Positions 8,474 to 17,132 of a DNA stretch of 64,000 nucleotides are shown here, piece by piece. This stretch comes from Pontibacillus salipaludis (GTDB lineage: Bacteria > Bacillota > Bacilli > Bacillales > BH030062): NCBI RefSeq assembly GCF_014642405.1, contig NZ_BMIN01000009.1, forward strand, positions 98,518 through 162,517, read 5' to 3'. Position 1 is the stretch's first letter. Each line of letters starts with the position of its first letter. The position numbers and the translations under genes were made by a program. The notes under the pieces were generated by a model that saw only the letters and a program-made list of their open reading frames with translations, searched no databases and had not been told where the DNA came from.

Positions 8474-8845
8474 ATGGAGCTTGGTGCATTTTCTATTAGC
8501 TTAACTGTAAAAGACATCAACAAATCTAAAGCTTTTTATGAAACGTTAGGGTTCGATTCTCTTGGAGGGGTGCCAGATCAAGATTGGGTTATTATGAAGA
8601 ATGGTGACTGTGTGATTGGACTTTTCCAAGGCATGTTCGAGAAAAACATCCTAACCTTTAATCCTGGATGGGATCAAGATGCTAAAGAACTTGATTCGTT
8701 CACAGATGTTAGAGAACTCCAAAAACAGTTGAAAGAAAATGGAGTTAAAATTCTTTCAGAAGTAGATGAAACGAGCGAAGGGCCAGGGAGTTTTACGATT
8801 GAAGATCCTGATGGGAATCCTATCCTCATTGATCAACATAGATAA
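8474..8845 (+). CDS. VOC-family protein
   Basis: This 123-residue single VOC domain opens with FSISLTVKDINKSKAFYETLG and closes with FTIEDPDGNPILIDQHR. The final strand has Ile where a Glu ligand would be expected and ends in Asp-Gln-His. Many such bacterial proteins are annotated as glyoxalase-like without known substrate. The start is ATG 8474, with TTAGGAGGATATT directly upstream. A convergent terminator separates it from the methyltransferase gene on the other strand. Confidence 0.8.
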   Translation: MELGAFSISLTVKDINKSKAFYETLGFDSLGGVPDQDWVIMKNGDCVIGLFQGMFEKNILTFNPGWDQDAKELDSFTDVRELQKQLKENGVKILSEVDETSEGPGSFTIEDPDGNPILIDQHR

Positions 8846-8880
8846 TGGACTTTAACAGCATTTATAACAATGGGCTTATA

Positions 8881-8920
8881 AAAGGAGGAACAAACTCGAA
8901 AGTGGGTTGTTCCTCCTTTC
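8881..8920. terminator. Bidirectional terminator between convergent genes
   Basis: AAAGGAGGAACAA (8881-8893) pairs perfectly with TTGTTCCTCCTTT (8907-8919), 13 bp, with A and T tracts on either side. Confidence 0.8.
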
Positions 8921-8928
8921 TTACAATC

Positions 8929-9978
8929 TTATGCTTTCACACGATACGTTTGATTATGCTTTTTCAACGAGTCGTCTGAACCGAATAGGAAGTGTTTTTC
9001 CATATCCGGAGAGTATTTAGAATTAATCGCTTCGCGGCCTACTGTTTCTGCTACTTCACGAAGCATGCTTGGAGAAGCGCCGCAACATAACCCAAAGTAA
9101 TTGACCCCTGTAGCTAGTGCATCTTTAGCCCAGCTTGCAATCTCGTAACGGTTGCAGTAAAGCGGGTCAAGAGAAGTTGGGAAGGTGGTTTCTGTTGGTA
9201 AGTGACATGCACAACCTCCATCTGGTAGGTTAAAGAACGTTGGGTGTTCTTCTGACGTGCGGTATGGAACAGGTAGTGCAGCTACATATCCGTCACACGC
9301 TTCGCGGATTTTTTCCACATAAGGTTGCATTGTAGCAGGTCCGCGGAAGCAGTTCATCCCAACGACTAAAGCCCCTTGTTCTTGAAGCAAACGGCAAGCT
9401 TCTTCTACTTCATAGCCATCACGCATTTTATTCTCGCCCATAACCCCCAGTGTAATAACTGCAGGAAGGTCTTGCTTGAGCACTTCCTCAAGAGCGATTT
9501 GCGCTTCTTCATAGTAGTAGAATGTTTCTCCGTTTACGAAATCTACTCCCTCTTCTTTACACCATGAGATCATCTCGGCAAACATTGTGCGAACGGCCTG
9601 TTTTGAGGACTCATCTTCAGGATCAAAAAGGTTTGTATTCGAAATATTCCCAGCCACAAGCGCTTCTTCGACCGGGTTTTCTTGAGCGACTTCTTTAGCC
9701 AGACGGATTGCTTGTCGATTAAGAGGTTCTAAAAGCTCTTCTTTTCCGATAATACGCATCTTCTCGCGATGAGCGTTGTAGGTGAAGGCTAAAACTACGT
9801 CAGAGCCTGCATTCATATAATCGCGGTATGTTTGTTTTAATGCTTGTGGGTTATCAAGAGCAACCTCCGGTACGAAGGATCCAGCTTGAAGGTAGCCGCG
9901 ACGCTCCAATTCGAATAAATAGCCTTCACCGCAAATAACCGGTCCATCTTGTAATCGTTGTTCGAGTGTTCGTTTCAT
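8929..9978 (-). CDS. Homocysteine S-methyltransferase family protein (BHMT-like)
   Basis: This 349-residue single TIM-barrel methyltransferase would pass a methyl group from a donor such as betaine or S-methylmethionine to homocysteine, giving methionine. The zinc cysteines are visible: VVGMNC (Cys210) and GLCCG (Cys298-Cys299). Other family blocks are ICGEGYLFELERRGYL at the start, AFTYNAHREK and AGNISNTN. No cobalamin or folate domain follows, so it resembles BHMT or YbgG rather than MetH. A SAM-I riboswitch with its own promoter precedes it, which ties the gene to methionine supply. In a halophile that accumulates glycine betaine, betaine is a plausible donor; this is inference. Confidence 0.88.
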   Translation of the reverse strand: MKRTLEQRLQDGPVICGEGYLFELERRGYLQAGSFVPEVALDNPQALKQTYRDYMNAGSDVVLAFTYNAHREKMRIIGKEELLEPLNRQAIRLAKEVAQENPVEEALVAGNISNTNLFDPEDESSKQAVRTMFAEMISWCKEEGVDFVNGETFYYYEEAQIALEEVLKQDLPAVITLGVMGENKMRDGYEVEEACRLLQEQGALVVGMNCFRGPATMQPYVEKIREACDGYVAALPVPYRTSEEHPTFFNLPDGGCACHLPTETTFPTSLDPLYCNRYEIASWAKDALATGVNYFGLCCGASPSMLREVAETVGREAINSKYSPDMEKHFLFGSDDSLKKHNQTYRVKA

Positions 9979-10025
9979 GTTTAATCAATCCTTTCAGGGA
10001 GTAAGTAATAAGGAAAAGGGCATAA

Positions 10026-10055
10026 GAAAACCCTCTTCCGGAATAAGAAGAGGGT
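10026..10055 (-). terminator. Riboswitch-controlled terminator hairpin
   Basis: On the minus strand CCCTCTT pairs with AAGAGGG, then TTTTCTTA. The 3' side of aptamer helix P1 (GATAAGAGG) can instead pair with the CCTCTT arm, the usual SAM-off switching arrangement. Confidence 0.8.
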
Positions 10056-10072
10056 GTATGTAACAAGGCCTC

Positions 10073-10187
10073 CTCTTATCTGCCAGATCAATAACCGATC
10101 TGTAGGAATTAGCACCTTTTTCAAGACGATCCTTGAAAGGTTGCCGGGCGTCACAGGGCCTAGTCCCTCCGCCACTCTGGATAAGAG
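10073..10187 (-). ncRNA. SAM-I (S-box) riboswitch aptamer
   Basis: Read on the minus strand this is a textbook S-box. CTCTTATCCAGAGTGGCGGA is followed by GGGACTAGGCCC, then GACGCCCGGCAACC, a variable hairpin (TTTCAAGGATCGTCTTGAAA), AAGGTGCTAATTCC, and the closing strand GCAGATAAGAG that pairs with the first bases to make P1. Binding of S-adenosylmethionine stabilises P1 and frees the downstream terminator, so the methyltransferase gene should be off when SAM is plentiful. Confidence 0.97.
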
Positions 10188-10218
10188 TTTGATATTTAAT
10201 TAATAAAGCTTGATATGG

Positions 10219-10247
10219 ATTATAACGGGTAAGAATTATAACGTCAA
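10219..10247 (-). promoter_or_regulatory. Consensus sigma-A promoter of the S-box transcript
   Basis: Minus strand TTGACG (10242-10247), exactly 17 bases, then TATAAT (10219-10224). Transcription would start about 25 bases before the aptamer. Confidence 0.85.
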
Positions 10248-10310
10248 TCCTTTTTCAGAAAAATGTTAAGATTCTATTTTTGTAGTAAGATAAGGTGGGA
10301 GGGATGGATC

Positions 10311-10853
10311 ATGATAAGGAGACTACAAGTAATGAATGTAAGCGCTAACGAGATCGATGACAAATTTTTAATAGAATTCAATCGGTTTCAAGAAACTAAA
10401 AGTGTTTGGTATACAACAAATCAAACCGATGTGAATATAAAGACTGATTCTTTTATTGATGATTGGAGCGTAGATCAGAAAAAAGACATATCCCTTTATT
10501 TAAAAAAGTGTATCGATGAGGGTGGAGGTGTAGTAGCTGCCTTTGTAGGAGACCAAGTAGTAGGGTTTGCAAATGTAGAGAATCGTTTATTTGGTTCAAA
10601 GAATCAATATGTGCCTCTCCCATTTATTCATGTTTCAAATTCTTATCGCGGGGAAGGCATAGGGAAACAATTATTTTATCAGTGTTGCGAGATCGCTAAA
10701 GATTTGGGTGCCGAGAAAATTTATATTGGTGCTCATCCTGCAGTCGAAACGCAACGCTTCTATCAATCTGTGGGCTGCAAATTAGCACAAGAGATGAACG
10801 AAGAAATCTATCAGAAAGAACCGTTAGATCTTCAATTAGAAAAGCTTTTATAA
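10311..10853 (+). CDS. GNAT-family N-acetyltransferase
   Basis: A 180-residue acetyltransferase with the acetyl-CoA binding motif A, SNSYRGEGIGKQLFYQCCEIA (the (R/Q)xxGxG/A loop as RGEGIG), and motif B, GAHPAVETQRFYQSVGCKLA. The N-terminal 70 residues are less conserved and probably shape the acceptor site. ATG 10311 follows GGTGGGAGGGA; the longer in-frame extension begins in the upstream promoter region and is rejected. The acceptor is unknown. It is divergent from the S-box unit and ends at a convergent terminator. Confidence 0.85.
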   Translation: MIRRLQVMNVSANEIDDKFLIEFNRFQETKSVWYTTNQTDVNIKTDSFIDDWSVDQKKDISLYLKKCIDEGGGVVAAFVGDQVVGFANVENRLFGSKNQYVPLPFIHVSNSYRGEGIGKQLFYQCCEIAKDLGAEKIYIGAHPAVETQRFYQSVGCKLAQEMNEEIYQKEPLDLQLEKLL

Positions 10854-10886
10854 AAGCGCCTGCTCAAATTGCAGACGCTTTTCTTT
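10852..10886. terminator. Bidirectional terminator
   Basis: AAAAGCGCCTGC pairs with GCAGACGCTTTT (one mismatch), overlapping the 3' ends of the convergent GNAT and YczE-like genes. Confidence 0.7.
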
Positions 10887-11523
10887 ATAAAGCAAGTTCG
10901 TATCGCTTTTTATAGCGTGGGTGAATTAAATAATAATAAGGATATGCTCTACTGTACGTTAGCTGAATAATTGGACCGGCGAATAGTACACCAGCCGCAG
11001 TGCCTAACCCAACAGGGCCTCCAATTAAGAGCGCGGAGGTTGATGTAGTAAGCGCTACAAGTGTTTGGCTAAGGCGTAAGCTTAATGTAAATCGGCTTGC
11101 GATAGCTAGGAAGAGCTGGTCCACTGGAGCTCTTGGTAAAGCCGGGAGGATATAAATTCCAACCCCAATTGCACTAAGCGTGATTCCAAGCGTAAGTGCT
11201 CCAATTTGCAATAAGAATGGTGCTTGAAGCAATGTGAAATCGTGAAAAACGACCTCGAGCCAAAAATCGAGAATTAAGCTTTCTAATACGAGAGGTATTA
11301 TGGCACGCGGTTCTGGTTTTTGTTTCATGAGCCAACCATTGGCAAAGATAAACAAAAACTGAAAGAGCGCGTACCATATGCCAACAGTAAATCCGAGTTG
11401 ATCAGATAAACCTACAAATAATGCTGTCCAAAATCCAGCACCTAAAGTGGCTTTAATAAGTAGTGCCACACCGAAAAAGTTAACCAACATACCTAACAGA
11501 TAAATACTTACGCGATATACCAT
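10885..11523 (-). CDS. YczE/YyaS/YitT-type membrane protein
   Basis: This 212-residue integral membrane protein has five to six helices. The first segment reads RVSIYLLGMLVNFFGVALLIKA, followed by LGAGFWTALFVGLSDQLGFTVG and, later, ALTLGITLSAIGVGIYILPALPRAPVDQLFLAI. The Gly-rich ATLGAGFW ... GIYI ... P-x-D pattern is typical of the YczE/YitT family, whose molecular role is unknown (YczE affects lipopeptide production in some Bacillus). The C-terminus is Tyr- and basic-rich (SRAYPYYYLIHPRYKKRY). It is transcribed alone. Confidence 0.78.
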   Translation of the reverse strand: MVYRVSIYLLGMLVNFFGVALLIKATLGAGFWTALFVGLSDQLGFTVGIWYALFQFLFIFANGWLMKQKPEPRAIIPLVLESLILDFWLEVVFHDFTLLQAPFLLQIGALTLGITLSAIGVGIYILPALPRAPVDQLFLAIASRFTLSLRLSQTLVALTTSTSALLIGGPVGLGTAAGVLFAGPIIQLTYSRAYPYYYLIHPRYKKRYELAL

Positions 11524-11684
11524 TGCTGACCCTCGTCTTTCCTTTAGTATCGGGGCTCTTTTAACCTTGAGCCATTCTAGTACGTATAAAAAGAGTGGGT
11601 CAATCTAAAAACAATAGTAGAGTTATGGATTTTGATAGAATTTTCTGATAAAATAACGAAAAGAACGAATTTGGGGGAGTTATC

Positions 11685-12125
11685 ATGTTTCCGTATGGAT
11701 CAAGTGTAGCTTGGAAGCGTAAAGGTAATAACGTGTTGTTCTACTATGCTTCTCTGGGTGTAGTGAGTTTGTTCCTATTGCTTTTGTTCCAATCGGGCCT
11801 TACTTCAAGTGATAAGCTTTTATTAGGGGGCACTTTAACTATTGGTGTGGTAAAAGCCCTTTACTATTATTCACTAAGGAAGAAGTCATATATTGAATTT
11901 CATGAAGATCGTCTTGAAATCGCGCAAATTCCTTTAATAAAAAGCAAACAAATAAATTACAATCAGATCCATAATGTGGTAATGATTAACAATGATATGC
12001 TGACGTTAAATATGATGGATGGGTCAGAGGAGACGATCTATCGTGATAAATTAACGGATGTTTCTTTTAATCAAATAAAAGGGATTCTTGTAGATCAACT
12101 AGGGCCTAGATCTACTCATTTTTAA
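11685..12125 (+). CDS. Unknown membrane protein with a PH-like cytoplasmic tail
   Basis: The 146-residue product has two membrane helices (about 18-38 and 46-62). A soluble part of about 80 residues follows: SYIEFHEDRLEIAQIPLIKSKQINYNQIHNVV. This strand pattern (FxxDRLEI ... KSKQINYNQI) is what bacterial PH-like domains look like. GGGGGAG precedes the ATG. A terminator follows, so it is a single-gene unit. Function is unknown; the domain assignment is from pattern only. Confidence 0.65.
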   Translation: MFPYGSSVAWKRKGNNVLFYYASLGVVSLFLLLLFQSGLTSSDKLLLGGTLTIGVVKALYYYSLRKKSYIEFHEDRLEIAQIPLIKSKQINYNQIHNVVMINNDMLTLNMMDGSEETIYRDKLTDVSFNQIKGILVDQLGPRSTHF

Positions 12126-12155
12126 TAAGCTATATGGCCAATGAACTAGACTTAT

Positions 12156-12190
12156 AGGAGTTCGTAACTTAATTGTTGCACTCCTTTTTT
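12156..12190 (+). terminator. Terminator after the PH-like protein gene
   Basis: AGGAGT ... ACTCCT with an inner AAC/GTT stem, then TTTTTT. Confidence 0.75.
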
Positions 12191-12368
12191 ATTTGTCGTT
12201 AACTTCTTTATGCCTTCCTTTATGTACGATTTTTTACGGACTATCTTCTTATCAAAAGGATGAATGTTTGAGATGGTTCCTTTTCCTTATTTTGAAAATG
12301 GGTAGTTTAGTTAAAAGGGAAATGAGGGAAAGTTCAGAAATTGTAATGAAAAGAAGGGAGTGGGTGGT

Positions 12369-13781
12369 TTGGAAAATGCGAAGAAAGATATGCCGATTTT
12401 TGTAGCGGTTTTGCCGTTACTGATCATGATCGTGGGGATGGGATTTACGATCATTAAGTATGAGGGGGCGCCTCATGTACCCTTATTGTTAGGAGCTTTT
12501 TCAGCTTCTATTATTGCATTACTTTATGGTTATTCATGGGAAGCAATAGAAGATAGTTATTATAAAGGTATACATAAATCGTTACCAGCTATCGTCATTT
12601 TAATTTTAGTAGGCCTGATTATTGGTTCATGGATCGGTGGGGGAATTGTAGGAAGTTTGATTTATTATGGTCTTAAGCTAATATCACCTGGATTCTTCCT
12701 CGTCTCCATTATGCTCCTCTGTACAATCGTTGCCTTATCAATCGGTAGCTCTTGGTCGACAATGGCGACAGTGGGCGTTGCAGGTATGGGTATTGGAATT
12801 AGTATGGGAATCCCTGAGCCGATGACCGCTGGGGCTATTATTTCAGGGGCATACATGGGGGATAAGATGTCTCCATTATCAGATACGACTAACCTAGCTT
12901 CTGGTATCGCAGACGTGAACTTGTTCGAACACATTAAACATATGCTTTATACTACGATTCCAGCTTATCTAATTGCGTTTTGCATCTTTTTCTTTTTAGG
13001 AAGACAGTTTTCTGTAAGTGGCTTCGAGGAGGGACGAATACAGGAGATTATGACAAGCATAGAGAGTCATTTTCTTATTTCTCCGTGGTTACTTCTTGTT
13101 CCTCTTGTTGTCATTATACTTGTTTTATTTAAAGTTCCCGCATTGCCGGCTTTAAGTGTGGGAGTTATTCTTGGATTTCTTTGTCAGATTGTGATCCAGG
13201 GAGACCAAGTGGGAACTGCTGTGACCACACTTTATGATGGTTTCTCGTTAGAAACAGATAATGATATGATTCGTGAATTGCTTAATAAAGGTGGATTAAG
13301 CAGCATGATGTATACGATCTCGCTTACTCTTGTAGCCATGATTTTTGGAGGCGTATTAGAAGGTATGGGGATGCTTGAGAGGTTAATGGATGGCATTGTC
13401 AGTTTAATACGTTCCGGTAGAGCGCTTATTCCGACGACAATTTTCACATCATTCCTTACGAATGTATCGATGGCAGAGCAATACATCTCCATTATTATAC
13501 CAGCTCGTATGTATGCAGAAGTGTATCCTAAGCATAACCTTCACCGTAAGAATTTATCTCGAGCCGTTGAGGATGGGGGGACAGTGACAAGTGTGCTTGT
13601 CCCTTGGAATACAGGAGGTGTTTTTGTAGCAGGGACGCTAGGTGTTCAAACACTCTCTTATGCACCTTACGCTTTCTTTAATATCATTACACCGATTTTG
13701 TCGATTATTTTTGCGATTATTGGTTTTAGCATTGTGAAGAATAAGATTGAATCGAAGTCAGGTCAGTCGTCTTCAATGTAG
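12369..13781 (+). CDS. nhaC: NhaC-family Na+/H+ antiporter
   Basis: This 470-residue antiporter, about 12 helices, exchanges Na+ (or malate/lactate coupled to Na+ and H+ in the MleN branch) for protons. Family signatures include VGLIIGSWIGGGIVGSLIYYGL, IGSSWSTMATVGVAG, GAYMGDKMSPLSDTTNLASG and a second-repeat FTSFLTNVSMAEQYISIIIPARM. The likely start is TTG 12369, eight bases after GAAGGGAG. An in-frame GTG at 12360 overlaps that site. A salt-extruding antiporter fits the halophilic setting. NhaC and MleN cannot be told apart here. Confidence 0.88.
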   Translation: MENAKKDMPIFVAVLPLLIMIVGMGFTIIKYEGAPHVPLLLGAFSASIIALLYGYSWEAIEDSYYKGIHKSLPAIVILILVGLIIGSWIGGGIVGSLIYYGLKLISPGFFLVSIMLLCTIVALSIGSSWSTMATVGVAGMGIGISMGIPEPMTAGAIISGAYMGDKMSPLSDTTNLASGIADVNLFEHIKHMLYTTIPAYLIAFCIFFFLGRQFSVSGFEEGRIQEIMTSIESHFLISPWLLLVPLVVIILVLFKVPALPALSVGVILGFLCQIVIQGDQVGTAVTTLYDGFSLETDNDMIRELLNKGGLSSMMYTISLTLVAMIFGGVLEGMGMLERLMDGIVSLIRSGRALIPTTIFTSFLTNVSMAEQYISIIIPARMYAEVYPKHNLHRKNLSRAVEDGGTVTSVLVPWNTGGVFVAGTLGVQTLSYAPYAFFNIITPILSIIFAIIGFSIVKNKIESKSGQSSSM

Positions 13782-13787
13782 CGAAAT

Positions 13788-13822
13788 AAGGACTAAGCCT
13801 ATTTAAGGGTTTAGTCCTTTTT
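13788..13822 (+). terminator. Terminator after the NhaC-type gene
   Basis: AAGGACTAAGCCT pairs with GGGTTTAGTCCTT (with G-U pairs) around ATTTAA, then T run. Confidence 0.85.
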
Positions 13823-13896
13823 TATGCGAATGTCGTACAAATTATGGGCACTTTGCATAGGATGGGGTGATGAATTTTTTGAAGGGGATGATGAAT

Positions 13897-14778
13897 GTGT
13901 ATTATGGTTCTCACATTGATCCATATCAAGATGATGCTTCATACGGCACAAATGAAATGATGCGGAGCAACCAGCGCGTAGCGGAAGCACTGTTAGCAGG
14001 AATAAAAGGTGAGGCAACAGCGGTTGACTTCTATAATCGCTTAGCGCAAGCCGCGCCTAGCGAAACGGATTATACAAACATTGTTCACGCGTTGAGGAAA
14101 GAGCAAGATCATTTGAATCGATTTACAGATCTGTATACAGAGATTACGGGGAATCGTCCAACTTATCAGATCAATCGTATTTCATTTAGTACCTATGAAG
14201 AAGGTTTAAGTAAAGCCTATGACATTCAATCTGAAAATTATGAGATGTATCGTGAACATTATGAGCAATCTCATCTTTCGCCTGTTCACGATTTATTCTT
14301 AAGGGCTTGTAATGACGAGGTAGAAAATGCTGAACGCTTTCATGCACTATCATTTGATGAAACACGAATGACGTTACAAGATTACGGTGGGGAGCCTTTT
14401 GTGATTGATATTAATAAGGCAACTCTTGAAAACGATACGTTCCGTACAGCTCTTTGGACGGGAGAACATTTTCAAGTCACGCTGATGAGTATTCAGCCAG
14501 GAAGCGACATTGGATTAGAAGTTCACCCCAATATAGATCAGTTCATCCGACTTGAGCAAGGGGAAGGCCTGGTACAGATGGGAGACACGAAAGACCAGCT
14601 TACGTTTGAACAAAAGGTTGGGGATGACTTTGCCATCATGGTACCAGCAGGAAAGTGGCACAACGTGAAAAATATCGGAGACATACCGATGAAGGTTTAT
14701 GTTATTTATGCACCACCTGAACATCCATTTGGTACGGTGCATAAGACGAAGGCAGATGCAATAGAAGCAGAAGGGTAA
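13897..14778 (+). CDS. Ferritin-like / cupin fusion protein
   Basis: This 293-residue protein has two domains. Residues about 15-155 form a ferritin-like four-helix bundle with metal-type residues Glu39, Glu69-x2-His72 and Glu146-x2-His149. Residues about 160-275 form a cupin: GLEVHPNIDQFIRLEQGEG (His210, with Asn and Gln in place of the second His and Glu) and VPAGKWHNVKN (His255). GTG 13897, nine bases behind GAAGGGG, gives MYYGSHIDPY, matching the MYYNPNPY start of the cupin paralogue at the left window edge; ATG or GTG codons at 13867-13891 are alternatives. A di-metal or oxidative role is possible, but no reaction is known. Some Bacillus spore-coat-associated proteins have ferritin-like or rubrerythrin folds. 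Confidence 0.75.
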   Translation: MYYGSHIDPYQDDASYGTNEMMRSNQRVAEALLAGIKGEATAVDFYNRLAQAAPSETDYTNIVHALRKEQDHLNRFTDLYTEITGNRPTYQINRISFSTYEEGLSKAYDIQSENYEMYREHYEQSHLSPVHDLFLRACNDEVENAERFHALSFDETRMTLQDYGGEPFVIDINKATLENDTFRTALWTGEHFQVTLMSIQPGSDIGLEVHPNIDQFIRLEQGEGLVQMGDTKDQLTFEQKVGDDFAIMVPAGKWHNVKNIGDIPMKVYVIYAPPEHPFGTVHKTKADAIEAEG

Positions 14779-14787
14779 ATAATGATA

Positions 14788-14811
14788 GGTGCAGTGACGT
14801 TTCACTGCACC
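14788..14811. terminator. Bidirectional terminator
   Basis: GGTGCAGTGA pairs perfectly with TCACTGCACC over a four-base loop between convergent genes. Confidence 0.8.
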
Positions 14812-14815
14812 ATTT

Positions 14816-15547
14816 TCATTTGCGACACGAGAACACAAGAAAGAGGGGGATTCGTTTTCTTCGTTTGTATTCCTCTTCATTTTTGAAGTGCTCTTTTTGT
14901 GGCTCGCATTCTTTTAGATCTTCAATTGCAAATCCAGCTTTTTTTAGAAGCTGAAAATACGTTTCGGTAGTCCGGTGGTACTTGATGACTTGTTCGTTTA
15001 TCCAGCGTTCTTGACGTTCTCCTTGATTGAAATAGTCATCAACGGTCCAGTTTGATCGTTTTCCAGTTGAAGCTGCACTTTCAACAGGTGACGTTAAAAC
15101 GGGGTGTTGGACGCTACACAAGAATTGTCCACCGTTTTTTAAGGATCGATAAATGTTTTTAACAATGGGAGAGAGGTTTGCAACATAGTGAAGAGCCATA
15201 CGTGAAACGACAATCTCAAATTGCTCATCTTTAAACTCCCAATCTTCCATAGAGGACAGATGAATCGTACAATGTTCTTCTGGTAAACTTTCTTTTGCTT
15301 TTTGGACCATGTTTAATGAGGGGTCAACACCTTCATAAAAAGCGCATTCCTGCTGGATCAGTGTAGAACCAAAACGACCGTCCCCACAACCGAGATCGAG
15401 AATACGCTTACCTTCAACAGCATCTATTAGATCAGTTATAACTGGGGTTTCCATTGTATTATTGGGACTTGTTTCTCTGTTTCTTCTAGCCATAAATTGA
15501 TTAAAAAACGATTCTTGATCATAAATGCTGGTTCCATTATAAACCAT
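14816..15547 (-). CDS. Class I SAM-dependent methyltransferase
   Basis: This 243-residue Rossmann methyltransferase has motif I ILDLGCGDGRFG, an acidic residue at the end of strand 2 (YEGVDPSLNMV), and motif IV-like IVVSRMALHYV, as in UbiE/Tam-type enzymes. The substrate is unknown. It ends 67 bases before the P450 start on the same strand and is probably expressed with it. A tailoring pair of P450 and methyltransferase is possible but not shown. GGAGGGATCGG precedes the ATG. Confidence 0.85.
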   Translation of the reverse strand: MVYNGTSIYDQESFFNQFMARRNRETSPNNTMETPVITDLIDAVEGKRILDLGCGDGRFGSTLIQQECAFYEGVDPSLNMVQKAKESLPEEHCTIHLSSMEDWEFKDEQFEIVVSRMALHYVANLSPIVKNIYRSLKNGGQFLCSVQHPVLTSPVESAASTGKRSNWTVDDYFNQGERQERWINEQVIKYHRTTETYFQLLKKAGFAIEDLKECEPQKEHFKNEEEYKRRKRIPLFLVFSCRK

Positions 15548-15614
15548 CCGATCCCTCCATTTGTTTTAATCATAAAAAGAAGTTCAGGTAATCTCTGAAC
15601 TTCATTCTAAGTGC

Positions 15615-16802
15615 TTATAACGTTACGTTAAGCTGTTCTAACCCCCTTAATAAAAACATCTTTCGCCATGTAGGGGTTGTGTATGGGGCGAGCTTTAGGT
15701 TTGGACAAGCGGTTAATAGATGTTGAATCGCAATTTTCCCTTCTAATCTAGCAAGGGGTGCACCGAGACAAAAGTGAATCCCAAATCCAAAAGCTACATG
15801 CTGATTATTGGGCCTAGTTATGTCGAAGCTGCAGGCGTTCTCAAACTTTTGTTCATCCCTGTTTGCTGAACTTAAAGAAGCAAAGATCACATCTCCCTGT
15901 TTTAAAGTCGTGCCGTGAAATTCACGGTCATCTTCTACCCAGCGAGCCGTTGAGAAGTCGACAGGACTATAATAACGTAGCCCTTCTTCAATAGCGCTCT
16001 CAATCAAAGAGTGGTCTTCTTTTAATCGATTAAACTGATCGGGATGTTGTAAGAGTGCGTATATCGTATTGGCAATCAAATTCACGGTTGTCTCATGGCC
16101 AGCGATGATAAGAAGTACAACCATTGAATAAAGCTCATTACGACTTAACTGTTCCCCTTCTTCTTCGGCTTGAATGAGGTTCGAAATGAGATCGTCTTTA
16201 GGGTCCGTTCGACGGCGTTCGAACAGATCATCTAAATATGCAACAAAGTCTTTGACGTCTTGTGAGAATTGAGGGTGTTCCCCTTCGGAGGCAGATACAA
16301 TCGTGTTCGACCACTTCCTGAACGAGTTACGGTCCTCCGGTGGAACGCCAAGAAGTTCACTAATGACGATAATCGGTAATGGGAAGGCGAACTCATCAAT
16401 TAGATCGACTGGGCCCTGTTTATTTTTCATGTTTTCGATTAATTCTTTGGCAATTTCATCGATTCTCGGGCTTAATCGAGAGATGGTTTTGGGATTAAAG
16501 TAAGGTGTGACGAGTTTCCGGAGGCGTGTGTGGTCAGGTGGGTCAAGATCTAGCATCATATTGCTGAAAATAGTTTGTTCAACATTTTCCTCATCTTCAT
16601 TTGGATATAATTTAGAGAAGTCTTTTAAGAAACTCGGTGTCTTTAATAGTTCTTTTACATCACTATAGCGTGTCACCATCCAGGTCGTCTGGTTATGTAC
16701 TTCTGACATCTTGAAGATCGGGTTATCTTGGCGAAGCTCTTCGTAAAACGGATAGGCGCCTTCTTTGAATTGAGATTGAAAAACTTTCTCTTTTGTACTC
16801 AT
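15615..16802 (-). CDS. Cytochrome P450, CYP107-like
   Basis: This soluble class I P450 of 395 residues has I-helix LLIIAGHETTVNL (AGHETT 234-239), K-helix E273-x2-R276 (EEGLRY) and the heme loop FGFGIHFCLGAPLARLE with axial Cys345. The acid-alcohol pair (Glu-Thr in GHETT) is intact, so a normal monooxygenase is expected. Early motifs LDPPDHTRLRKLV and RLSPRIDEIA are typical of the CYP107/CYP109 group found in Bacillus (BioI, PksS and YjiB types). No ferredoxin or reductase gene is adjacent. The substrate is unknown. GGAGGAATAAC lies just before the ATG. A methyltransferase gene follows on the same strand. Confidence 0.92.
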   Translation of the reverse strand: MSTKEKVFQSQFKEGAYPFYEELRQDNPIFKMSEVHNQTTWMVTRYSDVKELLKTPSFLKDFSKLYPNEDEENVEQTIFSNMMLDLDPPDHTRLRKLVTPYFNPKTISRLSPRIDEIAKELIENMKNKQGPVDLIDEFAFPLPIIVISELLGVPPEDRNSFRKWSNTIVSASEGEHPQFSQDVKDFVAYLDDLFERRRTDPKDDLISNLIQAEEEGEQLSRNELYSMVVLLIIAGHETTVNLIANTIYALLQHPDQFNRLKEDHSLIESAIEEGLRYYSPVDFSTARWVEDDREFHGTTLKQGDVIFASLSSANRDEQKFENACSFDITRPNNQHVAFGFGIHFCLGAPLARLEGKIAIQHLLTACPNLKLAPYTTPTWRKMFLLRGLEQLNVTL

Positions 16803-16899
16803 GTTATTCCTCCTCTTTCTTACAGTATAAAAGAGTTAGAATAATCTAACAAACATTATTTACCAGCGTTATGTTAAGATTTTAGTGGGGGTGATTACG

Positions 16900-17064
16900 A
16901 TGGATGAGTCCTATTATGTAGGATGGGGGACGCTTGCTTTAATTAATGCTGCACTTGCTCAAGGAAAGAATCGAACTGGTCTAAATTGGTTCTTGTTGTC
17001 GTTGTTTACGGGTCCCATTGCGACGTTATTGCTTCTCTTTAGTGAAAAGCGAACAGAGGGCTAA
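16900..17064 (+). CDS. Small membrane protein, 54 aa
   Basis: The ATG at 16900 follows AGTGGGGGTGAT. The product is a two-segment hydrophobic protein: YVGWGTLALINAALAQG, a polar turn GKNRTGLN, then WFLLSLFTGPIATLLLLF and a charged tail SEKRTEG. The turn-plus-helix design is common among short hypothetical proteins of Bacillaceae. It lies between the divergent P450 gene and the FAD oxidase. No function is assigned. Confidence 0.6.
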   Translation: MDESYYVGWGTLALINAALAQGKNRTGLNWFLLSLFTGPIATLLLLFSEKRTEG

Positions 17065-17132
17065 TTGAGTTGTGCTCTTAGATCTTGTACAATGGCGAGT
17101 GTACATAAGACTGAGTAGGGATAGGTGTCATC

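Noticed and set aside
12193..12405. Frame before the NhaC gene
   Set aside because: It overlaps the antiporter start in another frame and has no ribosome binding site.
14515..14880. Minus-strand frame of 121 codons over the cupin end and the methyltransferase end
   Set aside because: Crosses the bidirectional terminator and has no ribosome binding site; both real genes have clear domains.
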